64,000 nucleotides of DNA from Fluviicola chungangensis (lineage in GTDB: Bacteria; Bacteroidota; Bacteroidia; Flavobacteriales_D; Crocinitomicaceae). The stretch spans positions 1-64,000 of the forward strand of contig NZ_VLPL01000006.1 of the NCBI RefSeq assembly GCF_007558725.1, in the 5' to 3' direction. The translations under genes and the position numbers were made by a program. Under the pieces are notes generated by a model. That model was not told the DNA's origin, ran no database searches, and saw only the letters and a list, made by a program, of their open reading frames with translations. Positions 24,001 to 33,053 of the stretch are shown in pieces. Each line of letters opens with the position of its first letter. Positions within the stretch are counted from its first letter, which is position 1.

Positions 24001-26713
24001 CAAATTTATACGGTGTTTTCTCCCCCTTATACGAGTTTTCATACGTAAAATAAACCGAATCCAATGTTAACTTTCCTCCTTTCAAAGGATCGGAAGACGT
24101 TGCTTCAATATTTCCGGAATAATTTCGGCAAAGCCTGTAACTGTATCCGAAGTGCACTGTCTTTATTGATTTAGCAAGAGCACCATTCAACTCAAAATCA
24201 CGTAGCGAGTAAAGTTTTAAACTATCCAGTTGCTGCATTTTTGTACCGCCGGAATTTAATCCTCCACTTTCACCAGTAACGGAAACGGCATCTTTTCGAT
24301 CCGAAGTATAAAAAATCACCAAATGATTTTTTGTTTTAATGGTGTCTAAATACCACAACTCCTTTTCACCGTAGATATAGTTTGCACGTTCATCCGTAGG
24401 ATCTGCATTTAATCCATTGTCATGGAATGCCTGATTCTCCTGAACCGGATTACGCCATTTGTAATTCGCGATTTGTTTGTATTTAAATTCTACATAGCCT
24501 CCCAAATCTCCTTTACTTGGCCCCGAAATAGCATCTGCATCCACATAATCCTTGCTCAAAACGGCTGTCAGCATATACGAATGCGCATAACCGGGAATTG
24601 TTTGAGAATTATAGTGGCGATCAAGTCCCCGCTGGTTATTGATCGAAGCATCTTCTGAAGAATAGCTTACCAATCTCGAGTTCCAATCCGGTGTTGCACC
24701 ACTGATTGCAAAGGATACATTCTTTTGGGTAATATTGTAAGCGGGTAATCCATAATAATAGCGAGAGCCATCTGTTTTAGTAACCGTAAATGCACCATTG
24801 TGATGATTAATGAGCGGTTGTGTATTTGCATAGGAATTGAGAGGCAAACGAGTGGGGCCAAAGCCATTTTTCACCTCGCTTATCGTGTAACTTGTCAAAG
24901 GTTGATTTCTTCTGAACTTAGCACTTTTGGTAAATGGAGACACATAGGTATTCCCGGATGTAGTTTCCAAAGTACCTGACAAAGTCTTCACCCCTTTCAA
25001 TTGAAAAAATGCCGCTTGTGAACCTCCGATATTGTTAAAATTAACATCGCTTTCGTCAACAGCCATTTCGGAAGCTTCCCTGTAATAATTCGTTCTGCTG
25101 TAAAAATTGGCAACACTGGAAGCATCGTTTCCTTCCTTCCAGGCCATCGAATATCCATTACTAAATACAGCCCCCACATCTATTCCTGCCTTAAACGTGG
25201 CACCCATACCAAATTCACCTCCGAGTGTATAGGAGTCGGATGAACTTGTAATCAGGGGATCAAAAACATAACCGATATCCTGTCTGTCCAATCGGTAGCT
25301 TCCGCTTACACCCTGCCCACTCACCGAATAGGTATCATACATCAAATGAGGAATAGGTAAAGCAGGTGTGTTTTTGGTGAAATTTGAATTATTCTCCCGG
25401 TTAAAATCCAACATAGCCGTATAATTATTCTGACCAAATTGGAGATTGTTGTAGCCATAGGCTGATACAATCTTTTGATTGCCCGATAAAGTACTCTTAC
25501 TGAAAAAACCGGAAAACTCACCGGTTAAATCATTCCCGGCAGCATCACCTCCCAGTTTAAACTTTGCCGTGAACGAATTCGCCTTGGTATCAAATGGAAT
25601 TTGCGCGACGTAAGTGGATGTCCCGAACGCAAAACTGGCCCCACCACCACCACCGGTTGTTCCTGGTGTATTTCCCACCGCATTTTTCTTAGAGTCCGTT
25701 ATTTTTCTATAATTATTCTTAATGTTATAATTTCTTGAGTAATCTACTGAAACCTGCTGCAAGCCTTCTCGCGAATTGAGTGCAGATCCAATTCCCAACC
25801 TGTTTTTAGCTTGTTTATCAGTAAGACTTAACCCGGCATTCAATCCGATAGTAGCCCCACCCTGACTGCTTCCCGTGAACTCCAACCCAACGTCAAACCC
25901 AAGCTTTTTTGCAATGCTAAACGATCCTCCCAGTGAAAAATCAGCTCCAAACCCTTGATAATTATTATACTGTATCCCAAGCTTTGCCGAAATACTAACA
26001 CTTCCATTAGTATCCGTTTCATTTCCTTGACCTAAGGTTAGAGCAAAAAGCTCATAATTACCCGCCACAGAAGTCCCAACCGTCCAATTCGGGCGCTGGT
26101 TGTAATCTTGGGTAATTTTGTCTATCCCGTTAAAATCATCCGGTATCCCACGCATATTGCGGTTGATCACACCTGGATTCAAGGACCAGCCTAAACCAAC
26201 CCAGGAAGCTTCCTGTTCCATTCCCACTCCGGCGCTATAAGCCATATTGATCGGATAACCGTCTATGTCCAGCAAAGGAATATTGTAGGAGAAGTCGCCC
26301 GTAAATAAATCTACCATGTTGTCGGCACCAATTGGGGTAAAACCACTGGCTTCCGGCTGATCCGGGCCACCAGGAATTCGAACAACGTATGAAGCCGGCT
26401 GCTCATTAGGTGTTTCAACTCTTTGAATCTCTGCATTCGGGTCTATCTCCGGCTGATACTCTGTTTCATTATTTTGAATGTCAGGATAAGCTTCGATCAC
26501 TTGAACCATTGCAGCATTTTCACCTCTCACATCTTCAATATAAACAGGCTCTGTTCCTCGCGCAAAGACCGGTGATATCGACTGTATAAATACCAATACA
26601 GCTAACGCAAACACTTCCATGCGCAAGTCTGCTTGCTTCACATCAATCTTACCAGTTAACCCGGTAATTTTTGACTTCTGTCTGTTGATTTTTAACTTTT
26701 GAATAATTCTCAT
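21014..26713 (-). CDS. Large SpvB/TcB-like shell protein of the Rhs operon
   Basis: The 1899-residue exported protein has a basic N-terminal extension and then a hydrophobic signal segment (about residues 33-51, ending SPVFARG). After an acidic linker comes GDFSYNIPLL, MAYSAGVG and WVGLGWSLNPG. This matches the opening of SpvB/TcaC/TcB proteins, where short strands lead to a GxGWSL motif. The body is beta-rich with no standard enzyme motif; NPGVINRNMRGIPDDF is characteristic of a Bacteroidota family seen next to giant Rhs genes. In Tc toxins the SpvB-containing TcB and the Rhs TcC form one closed cocoon, so a partner role with the giant Rhs protein is a reasonable inference. It is the third gene of the operon. 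Confidence 0.7.
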   Translation of the reverse strand: MRIIQKLKINRQKSKITGLTGKIDVKQADLRMEVFALAVLVFIQSISPVFARGTEPVYIEDVRGENAAMVQVIEAYPDIQNNETEYQPEIDPNAEIQRVETPNEQPASYVVRIPGGPDQPEASGFTPIGADNMVDLFTGDFSYNIPLLDIDGYPINMAYSAGVGMEQEASWVGLGWSLNPGVINRNMRGIPDDFNGIDKITQDYNQRPNWTVGTSVAGNYELFALTLGQGNETDTNGSVSISAKLGIQYNNYQGFGADFSLGGSFSIAKKLGFDVGLEFTGSSQGGATIGLNAGLSLTDKQAKNRLGIGSALNSREGLQQVSVDYSRNYNIKNNYRKITDSKKNAVGNTPGTTGGGGGASFAFGTSTYVAQIPFDTKANSFTAKFKLGGDAAGNDLTGEFSGFFSKSTLSGNQKIVSAYGYNNLQFGQNNYTAMLDFNRENNSNFTKNTPALPIPHLMYDTYSVSGQGVSGSYRLDRQDIGYVFDPLITSSSDSYTLGGEFGMGATFKAGIDVGAVFSNGYSMAWKEGNDASSVANFYSRTNYYREASEMAVDESDVNFNNIGGSQAAFFQLKGVKTLSGTLETTSGNTYVSPFTKSAKFRRNQPLTSYTISEVKNGFGPTRLPLNSYANTQPLINHHNGAFTVTKTDGSRYYYGLPAYNITQKNVSFAISGATPDWNSRLVSYSSEDASINNQRGLDRHYNSQTIPGYAHSYMLTAVLSKDYVDADAISGPSKGDLGGYVEFKYKQIANYKWRNPVQENQAFHDNGLNADPTDERANYIYGEKELWYLDTIKTKNHLVIFYTSDRKDAVSVTGESGGLNSGGTKMQQLDSLKLYSLRDFELNGALAKSIKTVHFGYSYRLCRNYSGNIEATSSDPLKGGKLTLDSVYFTYENSYKGEKTPYKFVYGFNPDYNPNSIDRWGTYKPSPTGLTGNALDDSEMTNAENPYVGTNKTNSDLYASAWNLSQIKLPTGGMIEVIYESDDYAFVQHKRAKQMFKITGVEDCSGSVCSVSTDDHKNLKLYFEMLPGTTITDYVNVGDLIYFRALLSMNDNGDRYDYVPGYARVDYVGSSGNSGIIGLNPGKMKDSENSAEYNPIAVSGVQFARNYLSRLIPPSGQEQPEDATFMDFVDALLGAFSSFQELFIGPNKPLYNLEIGTKLRVNKSFIRLNNPNYAKLGGGYRVKEIRTYDNWDNMVTTGTESCYKQKYEYSFDGKSSGVASYEPIIGGEENAWRSYVANDISKTWAPDIRNYMETPFGEQLFPMATVGYGKVLVKNVSPSNVTKTATGYTISEFYTAKDFPTITDRTKVDKKPMKFNLNLLLYARSEDRLAVSQGFVIENNDMHGKPKSVKMYGEGQTTAFSSVEYFYQSSPGYVDGIAANALNNTVTVIQPDGNIKSVVVGRTYEAVSDFRENTSDMYSANIGINLNYTMPFVFIPMILGSNFSESKTEFRSAVFAKSIERKGILSKTVAMDNQSVIQTENLAYDSETGDILLTSVNNNYRDIVYNFTYPAHWVYNGMGQAYRNLGYTSTITKTFSDGYCSGFNNTQLVPGDEVMVLQSGNYVKGWVTESGATGVRILKKDGTPLSGSITYLKVLRSGNRNLQATPVGSIALMKNPLNTLTGNILDQVLSAQSIEYSDAWKSYCECTEDEGNPYVTGIKGNWNPKADYTHLSGRTQTYENNNTNIRIDGIMKSFLPFFRLLNGKWMLNKESWTSVSEVTEFSPNGQGLETRDALDRYSTTQLGYNQTLPVAVSVNSERTQSGYTGFEDYLYNNCQDKHFKLGENANLTSSDAHTGKYSLSVSSGSPIVLQKKINNDCPEDTPCDFSSYQTGSPVHTVRVMASEGVTMTYDIIHGTPAPQLTEIVGGYQISFTAAGAFLVNVKLTKAPGCVITIPVSTQP

Positions 26714-26747
26714 CGTATTCTGAATTCAGTTCTTTTTATTTCTCGAA

Positions 26748-27467
26748 TTACTTGATTCTAAATCGCGTATTGTATTCATTCCCTTTTGGATCTTTCACAA
26801 TCAAAGTATAGGTCCCGGAAGGATAACCAGCTGTTTTCAAATAGTAGAAATCTTCCCCTGTCTTTTCAAGCTCCAGTTCCGCAATCTGTTTCTCATCCTT
26901 CCCAAAATTCACATCCATTTGCTCCGATTTATCGTTGAGGACTTTAAACTTCAACCCGGTTCCTGATTTATAGCGACTGTTCAATTTGAAATAAAACCCT
27001 TCTCCCACTACCTCATAATTTGCTGCGGTATAATCTGTATTCAATATCGCATACTTCATCGGAACACTAATCTCTTTATAAAGCGTAAATTCCCAGGCTT
27101 CCGACTTTTCGGTAATGACATTGTTTACAGTCTTTTCCAACTGCCATCCGTAGCGTTTTCCATACTCTAACTCCGGGGCATCGAAAGGATATACATATTG
27201 AAAACCCTGAATATCGTTGATGCGAATTAAGGGTTGATTGACCAAAACACCTGCCTGTGCACTCTGCTCTGAATTCAGCTGGGTTAACACGTAGTTGTAT
27301 TTAACAATCTGTCTGCTATCATCCATACTCGGATAAAACCAGGTAAATACCGGGTATTGGTAGTCAATCGTATCTTTGTCAGGAAGGGAAACCAAAACAA
27401 TATTGGTCTGTCCATATGACATTCCAAAAAAACAAATTAGCAAAGCAGTTAGTGCTGATTTCTTCAT
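26748..27467 (-). CDS. Secreted Ig-like protein of the Rhs operon, unknown function
   Basis: The 239-residue protein has a clear signal peptide (MKKSALTALLICFFGMSYGQ). The mature part is beta-rich: the first half resembles a fibronectin-type fold (YPVFTWFYPS, YGWQLEK), and the C-terminal half ends with PSGTYTLIVKDPKG, the usual last strands of an Ig-like domain that interacts with a partner. It has no catalytic motif. It starts 5 bp after the outer-membrane barrel gene and is followed 34 bp later by the SpvB-like gene. I do not recognise a named family. A periplasmic or surface adaptor for the Rhs system is plausible from context only. Confidence 0.6.
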   Translation of the reverse strand: MKKSALTALLICFFGMSYGQTNIVLVSLPDKDTIDYQYPVFTWFYPSMDDSRQIVKYNYVLTQLNSEQSAQAGVLVNQPLIRINDIQGFQYVYPFDAPELEYGKRYGWQLEKTVNNVITEKSEAWEFTLYKEISVPMKYAILNTDYTAANYEVVGEGFYFKLNSRYKSGTGLKFKVLNDKSEQMDVNFGKDEKQIAELELEKTGEDFYYLKTAGYPSGTYTLIVKDPKGNEYNTRFRIK

Positions 27468-27472
27468 GGTGT

Positions 27473-29803
27473 TTAAATTTTAAATCGTGTTTGCAGTGTG
27501 AATAAATAAGGAAATTGCTCATAGTTGGAGCGGTAAAAACTGCGGTAAAAATTACCCAGTACGAATCTTTCTGCTTTGAAACTCACATCCAATAATCGAT
27601 GAACCTGCCAGGTTGCTTCCAAAGTCCCTCCCACACTAGTTAAAAGATTAAAGTCGCTGGCAAATTTCAATGAAGCTCCGATTTTCAATTTCTTAAAGGA
27701 ATACTTTCCACCGAGCCCAAAAACACTCATTCCTGTTTTCAAGCTATCAGTATGCTGAAAAAAATAATCATATGAAGCGGAAAGCGAATAACGTTTCTCG
27801 AGAAACGTCTGGACAAAACCAAACTGTGTAAACTTACCCACTCTAGCTGTATCGGTTAACAAATAATCATTATAGGAAAGGGAAGTACTTGCTTTTGAAT
27901 GCCCTACTTCGTAATTACCATTCATCGATAAGCCAACCAAATAATTCCTTCCGCGTTGCAATTCAGAGGTATACGGCTTACCAATTTCGTGATTTACATG
28001 ATTTACAAAGAAGGAATAATTGAAGTATTGCGTATAACTTCCGCTAACACTTCCTCCGGCGACATGAAGTCGAATAGTATTCATTCCTGCTATTGAACGC
28101 AAGGACTCTTCAAACCGGTAGTTTAGACCAACTTTCATAAACTTCGCAACACGATGTGTTGTCAACATTTCAATCCGTTGATTATTGGGTTGCATCATGC
28201 CGTAAGTAGTGGTATTGACATAAGGATCCATCCGGCGATAGGATAAAGTAAACTCGGAACGAAGCTTCGAAATTTGTTGTGTATAACGGGTCAATAACAC
28301 ATGTGACTGATAATAGGAAAAGACGGATTCAAAAACACCTTTTGTACTGAGTGAATCCAGTTGTCGGTTTCGGGAAGTTTTTCCATAAACCAATTCAAAC
28401 GAGCTTCCGCGTAAGAAATTTGGAACAACCTTCAAATCCAATTCAAATGCCGCTGCCGGATCATACTTCTTTTCAGTTGGATCACTTCCTGATGGATTCG
28501 TAAATCGAGTATTGGTGAGATAGTTGAATCCAATAAACGCGTGAGTTCCCTCCGGAGTTCCATATCCGGTTTTAATCAAAGTCAGCCAACCGTTGTTCAA
28601 TATCTGTTGGAAATCAAAATTGTTAAACACATTGTGATTATAATTCAGTTTATTCTGAATCTCATTGGTACTCAACATCACATTATTCAGTGTTAAACCA
28701 CTTGCAACAGATAAATAAATAGGACCTTTTTGAAGCTCCACATGAAATCCTTTAATGGGTACATTCTGATTCGATAATCCAGTGGACTTCGGATAGGTTA
28801 AACCAAGTTCCAGCTTTTGAATGGTTTGCAGCAGGTTAAAATCCCCTTTCAACTGATTCACATTTGTTTCCGGAGTATTTAATGATCCTAGTTTTGATTC
28901 CAGAAACCCTTTATTAGCTTCCAACTTACCCGAAATACTATCAATTCTATTCTGCAACTCCGTGATCTGACGATAAATCTTCATGATGCTGTCGTAGGAT
29001 TCCGTATATGAATTGATAGTATAATCAATCGGAATTTCCCTGTTAAAATTTACCTGGGTTAAGCTATCAGTAATGTGAGTATATCTTCCAATTGTATCGG
29101 ATTCAATTCTATTCATTCCCGAACGATAGGTACTATCCGCTTTGCGATTAGCCTCAGACTGAATCCTTTGCCTTTGTTGCTCTATTTCCGATTCTGCCTT
29201 GCGCTTCAAAGCATCCAAATAAACTTCAACGTATCCCATCAAACCCTGAACGTCTGCCCGTTTTTTAGTGAGGAATTCCTGTTGCTTTTCAATAGTTGAA
29301 ATCGATCCTGTTAATCGCTCTTTTTGTTGCTGAATCAATCGATCCTTATCCAGGCACAAACGGAAATAATTATTAGCTCCTAAAGGAACCCGCAAGGTTG
29401 AATAATTAAAACTCAAATGAAGTGGAAGTCCTAAAACCGAAGCAGAATAATCTCCGGTTGCCGTAAAAATAGATCCTATGCTTCTAGCTGGATCAAGATA
29501 AACTGTATTTAATCCATAATTATAACCTAAATCCAGCTGACCATGCGTTTTTTTTAAGTCCTGTATGAGTCTTTTATTAAGAGTTTCGGGAAAACTATCA
29601 ACCTCAAGAGATGGCACAGAAATATCAGACAACCCGGTCAGTCGTTTTGAAACACCTTTAAAATCAAACTCTTTTGTTTTTATTCGCTTTACTAAACCAA
29701 TTGAATCTTTGGTATTAGATTGTGCAAATGATGAACAATCAAGAAAAAAAATAAGTATTATCAGAAAAAATTGTATGCTGGCTTTTTCAGCGTTTAGGGT
29801 CAT
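27473..29803 (-). CDS. Outer-membrane beta-barrel protein with coiled coil, first gene of the Rhs operon
   Basis: The 776-residue protein has a signal peptide (LIILIFFLDCSSFAQS). It has a short beta-rich N-terminal part, a long charged coiled-coil region (about residues 155-330; rich in KRKAESEIEQQRQR-type heptads), then about 430 residues of amphipathic strands ending in LFTLQTRFKI. An alternating last strand at the C-terminus is typical of an outer-membrane barrel. I find no TonB box or plug motif. As promoter-proximal gene of the operon it is a candidate outer-membrane pore, anchor or receptor for the Rhs complex. The barrel call rests on strand pattern, and the role is inference. Confidence 0.65.
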   Translation of the reverse strand: MTLNAEKASIQFFLIILIFFLDCSSFAQSNTKDSIGLVKRIKTKEFDFKGVSKRLTGLSDISVPSLEVDSFPETLNKRLIQDLKKTHGQLDLGYNYGLNTVYLDPARSIGSIFTATGDYSASVLGLPLHLSFNYSTLRVPLGANNYFRLCLDKDRLIQQQKERLTGSISTIEKQQEFLTKKRADVQGLMGYVEVYLDALKRKAESEIEQQRQRIQSEANRKADSTYRSGMNRIESDTIGRYTHITDSLTQVNFNREIPIDYTINSYTESYDSIMKIYRQITELQNRIDSISGKLEANKGFLESKLGSLNTPETNVNQLKGDFNLLQTIQKLELGLTYPKSTGLSNQNVPIKGFHVELQKGPIYLSVASGLTLNNVMLSTNEIQNKLNYNHNVFNNFDFQQILNNGWLTLIKTGYGTPEGTHAFIGFNYLTNTRFTNPSGSDPTEKKYDPAAAFELDLKVVPNFLRGSSFELVYGKTSRNRQLDSLSTKGVFESVFSYYQSHVLLTRYTQQISKLRSEFTLSYRRMDPYVNTTTYGMMQPNNQRIEMLTTHRVAKFMKVGLNYRFEESLRSIAGMNTIRLHVAGGSVSGSYTQYFNYSFFVNHVNHEIGKPYTSELQRGRNYLVGLSMNGNYEVGHSKASTSLSYNDYLLTDTARVGKFTQFGFVQTFLEKRYSLSASYDYFFQHTDSLKTGMSVFGLGGKYSFKKLKIGASLKFASDFNLLTSVGGTLEATWQVHRLLDVSFKAERFVLGNFYRSFYRSNYEQFPYLFTLQTRFKI

Positions 29804-29845
29804 TCAATAGTTAGTTCAAATAAGTGGCAACAAATAATAGTAATG

Positions 29846-29872
29846 CAAAACTACGCAAAAATTAAACTCAAA
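29846..29872 (-). promoter_or_regulatory. Candidate promoter of the Rhs operon
   Basis: On the minus strand TAGTTTTG (29853-29846) matches the Bacteroidota -7 box TAnnTTTG, and a TTTTG lies upstream, but the spacing (about 15) is shorter than the usual 19-21. It gives a leader of roughly 40 bases to the first gene. Upstream are two small inverted repeats: CTTGTT/AACAAG (29891-29910) and AGTTAT/ATAACT (29914-29933). Confidence 0.35.
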
Positions 29873-30048
29873 AATCAGATTTAATAAAATCTTGTTGATA
29901 CTTTAACAAGAAAAGTTATTTAACCAGATAACTAAACTTAGAATAGTGAATTAAAAATAAATCCGTTTGATCTTAATAACACCAAAGGTAATATGCTAGA
30001 TCGTAAGCTATTTACGGACAGAGACCCAAATTTCAACCAAATCAATCC

Positions 30049-30070
30049 CAAATTAATCCGGATTAATTTG
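30049..30070. promoter_or_regulatory. 22-bp perfect palindrome upstream of the Rhs operon
   Basis: The sequence is fully self-complementary around a CCGG centre, with arms CAAATTAATCC and GGATTAATTTG. It lies about 30 bp past the nuclease-like gene and about 250 bp before the first Rhs operon gene. No T-run follows on either side, so it fits a dimeric regulator site better than a terminator. Confidence 0.4.
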
Positions 30071-30098
30071 CATGAATACGCTTTAATAAGGGTGTTTC

Positions 30099-30971
30099 TT
30101 AAAGTTTTTTGAGACGATCGACTTCTGCCTTAAGCTCTGCGATCATTTGCTTCAACCTTACACCAGGCTGAAGTGCACTATACTCCCAAAACAATTTTCT
30201 CATACCTCCAGGAAGATCATCTAAAGAATTACTGATATCAGTCAATGTATATGATTTGAAGCTCACATATGTTTTGTCAACAAGATTGTTCTTTTCCAAA
30301 TTGGTTTCTAGTACATCCCTATATGTAAAGTAATAGATGTCACTTATTTCCTTGTTATATTTTGTCGTAAAAACTGTCTTACAATCTGATACATTTGGTT
30401 GAGCTCTAAAAAATAAAGATGCTACATCAGATTTAGGGTCAAGAAATTGATTGAAATAAGAATGAATCATTTCATCAGTTGGTATCGTATCTAAGTATGA
30501 AAATTTAATTTCTGAATAATATTCAAATCCAATCTGAGGGTGTTTTAGCATTAAATCCATTATTCTCAAATGCCCCCAATGTTCAATAATTATTCCGGAT
30601 TCTTTTGAAATTTCTTCTATCCATTTTAAAGTATGTTTATTTGGATCATGTGGAGTTATTAAAATCCATTTTGACATGTCTGGAAATTTTGTTCTTGCTG
30701 TATTCAGTGATTCCTATATTGATCGCTTATGTTCACTTGATAAGAGAATAGGGAAGAATTTATATTGAACTCCTATTTCTTCTTCTCCCTGAATTATTAT
30801 TGCATCTACTCCTTTGTAATCCCCTGAAGCATCAAAGAAATTTACAAACCGGAACTTTTGCAATCCTGATTCTGCGATTAAAAGAAGATTCAATATCCTA
30901 GAAAACTCTTGTCCCCCTTCACTGCCTTTATGAATACGCTCATATAGCGTTGAAACATTTGGAATTGGCAT
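30099..30971 (-). pseudogene. Nuclease-like gene interrupted by an in-frame TAG
   Basis: Two open pieces (30971-30714 and 30677-30099) lie in the same frame, separated only by TAG at 30716-30714 and twelve sense codons, so this is one gene of about 290 residues with a nonsense mutation. The first piece has FDASGDYKGVDAII followed by EEEIGVQYKFFP, a D..ExK-like arrangement of PD-(D/E)xK nucleases. The second begins SKWILITPHDPNK and ends in a short coiled coil. Similar proteins, as I recall, are solitary nuclease-like proteins of accessory regions. The second half could restart at ATG 30677 but would lack the nuclease motif. Its location in an accretion zone near a tRNA fits a decaying accessory or defence gene. 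Confidence 0.6.
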
Positions 30972-31129
30972 TTATCTAAGTTTCAGTGATTGTGAATGTA
31001 ATAAAAAATCCAATCAAAAAATATTATGAGAATTAAATTGATAATGGTGAGTAGACCAATGATTAAATCGTTCACACCTTAAATGAAAAAATAGCTATTT
31101 GTTTACCCTAAGTTTACCCTGAAACTAAA

Positions 31130-31163
31130 AAAGCCTCTGTAAACATATATTTACAAAGGCTTT
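31130..31163. terminator. Bidirectional terminator in the accretion zone
   Basis: An imperfect stem AAAGCCT-c-TGTAAA / TTTACA-a-AGGCTTT with a short loop has A-rich and T-rich flanks. It lies between the nuclease pseudogene and the T9SS gene and directly precedes the 30-bp direct repeat. Confidence 0.6.
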
Positions 31164-31175
31164 TCATTTTTAAGA

Positions 31176-31205
31176 GTGGAGAAGAGCGAACGGAAATGGA
31201 ACCGG
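31176..31205. repeat. 30-bp direct repeat, copy 1
   Basis: It matches 33237-33266 with one mismatch. The pair brackets the T9SS repeat-protein gene. The sequence (TGGAGAAGAGCGAACGG...GAACCGG) looks like a decayed tRNA 3' end read backwards. Confidence 0.6.
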
Positions 31206-31246
31206 AAAGAATAAGTATTCTGCTTTAATTTTCCAGGCTCCACATG

Positions 31247-32926
31247 CTAAAGTTTAACAAATTTCTTCCGAACGATCTGATCATTAACTGTTATTTCCAG
31301 TGTGTAAGTGCCCCCGCTTAAATTTGCTATATTGATTGATGTCTCAGGAATACTGAATTCATTTTCAAAAATCATTTTTCCATCAGCTCCGAAACCAGTT
31401 ATTTTACAATGATCTCCAGCTTGTTTTTTGATTGTTAATGTGTTTGAAGCAGGATTCGGATAAATACTAAAATCTGCTTTTGAAAAAGAAGAAACTCCGA
31501 GTGATCCATGAGATAACTTTTTAAGATAACTATTGAAGTAGGGAGTATTTGGGGATGTGGTTGTCGTAAGATTTGCCACACCAATCCCCGGATCGAAATC
31601 AGTTGTCCCGTAAAATGAACCAAATACGATCAAGTTGTCTTGGGTATCCGTACATATGTGAGTTCCATAACGGGCCACATGCTCACTCCAAAGATAATTT
31701 CCACCCGGATCAAGAGTGACCACAAAACAGCCCAGATCATCTATTGAGTTAACGCTATTTGTTCCTGGGCCCGGATCTAAATCCACAGTTGAAGTATACA
31801 CTCCTAACAGACAAACTTCATTGTTGCTGGTTAACGCAAGATTGTTTACATAATTGTATTCTGTCGATCCGAAGGTTTTAACCCATTCAAAATCTCCATC
31901 ATGATTGATCTTTAAGGCAAAGCCATTTTCCGTGCCCAATGCGGATAAAAGATAGGAAGCGGATCCCGGGTCAAAATCAACGTTATTCCCGGCAAATACT
32001 CCTGATAGTAAAATGCTGCCCATATTATCAATCAGAATATCTGTCGGATATTCTCGGGCGCCTCCTCCAACAGATTTAGCCCATACAAAGTCTCCGTCTA
32101 GAGTCAATTTCACAAGAAATATATCTTGATTTCCAACTGGTGTCAAGGTATGAATTCCTGGTCCTGGATCAAAATCCTTAGTACTTTCATAAACTCCTGA
32201 TATATAGATGTCTTGATCATCTGAAGCCATATACCAGGCAACTTCAGATTGTAAGCCGTAGATTTGTTTTACCCACATCAAATTCCCGCCGGAATCTACT
32301 TTTTGAATAAAAAAATCGTCACTTCCCGATGAAGATAGGTTGTAAATAGACGCACCGAGATCAAAATCAATTGTTTGCGAGAAAGAGCCTAAAATGATTG
32401 GATTCTGATCATTGTCTAGCGCCAAAGCGTTCGGATAAGCAATCCCTGACCCATTCATCATTTTGACCCAATACAAGTTACCGTCCGTATCAAATTTGAC
32501 TAAAAAACCTTTACTTGTCGACGTGATATTATTCACCCCAATTCCGGGATCGAAATCAATGGTTCCGTTGAATATCCCAACCCCATACAGATTGCCGGCA
32601 GTATCAAGAGTTAATGAGTTTATATTAATTAATCCGTCTCCGTTGAATTCCCTGATCCAGATCAACTCACCTTCCGGATTGAGTTTTTGAATAAATGATT
32701 TTCCGACTCCTCCTCCATCCAAAATGATATCAGATGCCCCAGGGTCTCCGTCAAATGTATCAGAGAATATTGCAGTTACGTAACTATTCCCTTCCTGGTC
32801 GGTTAATAGATCTTGTCCCAAAATAGAACCTTTATAACTGAAAGCCCAATCATAGGAATAAACTTGAGCTTTTCCAAATATAGGAAGGATTAAAAGCAGT
32901 ATTAAACCAGTTAGATTTTGAATCAT
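31247..32926 (-). CDS. Secreted SBBP-type repeat protein with T9SS type A sorting domain
   Basis: About 559 residues from Met at 32926, chosen because it directly precedes a signal peptide (LTGLILLLILPIFGKAQ); a Met 15 codons earlier would add a second hydrophobic stretch. The body holds about eight beta-propeller-like repeats of roughly 55 residues, each with a DFDPG motif (DFDPGIG, DFDPGPG, DLDPGPG) typical of SBBP-type repeats. The last 80 residues are a type A T9SS tail (YPNPASN, LSGGTYTLEI, KKFVKL), so it should be exported through the outer membrane. Function is unknown; surface-attached or secreted. It lies between the two copies of a 30-bp direct repeat. Confidence 0.85.
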   Translation of the reverse strand: MIQNLTGLILLLILPIFGKAQVYSYDWAFSYKGSILGQDLLTDQEGNSYVTAIFSDTFDGDPGASDIILDGGGVGKSFIQKLNPEGELIWIREFNGDGLININSLTLDTAGNLYGVGIFNGTIDFDPGIGVNNITSTSKGFLVKFDTDGNLYWVKMMNGSGIAYPNALALDNDQNPIILGSFSQTIDFDLGASIYNLSSSGSDDFFIQKVDSGGNLMWVKQIYGLQSEVAWYMASDDQDIYISGVYESTKDFDPGPGIHTLTPVGNQDIFLVKLTLDGDFVWAKSVGGGAREYPTDILIDNMGSILLSGVFAGNNVDFDPGSASYLLSALGTENGFALKINHDGDFEWVKTFGSTEYNYVNNLALTSNNEVCLLGVYTSTVDLDPGPGTNSVNSIDDLGCFVVTLDPGGNYLWSEHVARYGTHICTDTQDNLIVFGSFYGTTDFDPGIGVANLTTTTSPNTPYFNSYLKKLSHGSLGVSSFSKADFSIYPNPASNTLTIKKQAGDHCKITGFGADGKMIFENEFSIPETSINIANLSGGTYTLEITVNDQIVRKKFVKL

Positions 32927-33053
32927 TAGAATATATGTTAAGCCCAATACTACCAAAAAAATCTGAAACACAATGCCTCAAGAAAAAGGAATCGAACCGC
33001 GCTAAATTTTGGGAAACTGAATGAAATTGGTGTTTGTGGAAGATTTGAACTCA

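Noticed and set aside
33010-33030. Separate tRNA pseudogene from GGAATCGAACCGCG
   Set aside because: Only a T-arm-like piece is present in each repeat copy, with no acceptor, D or anticodon arm; treated as part of the repeat or integration scar.
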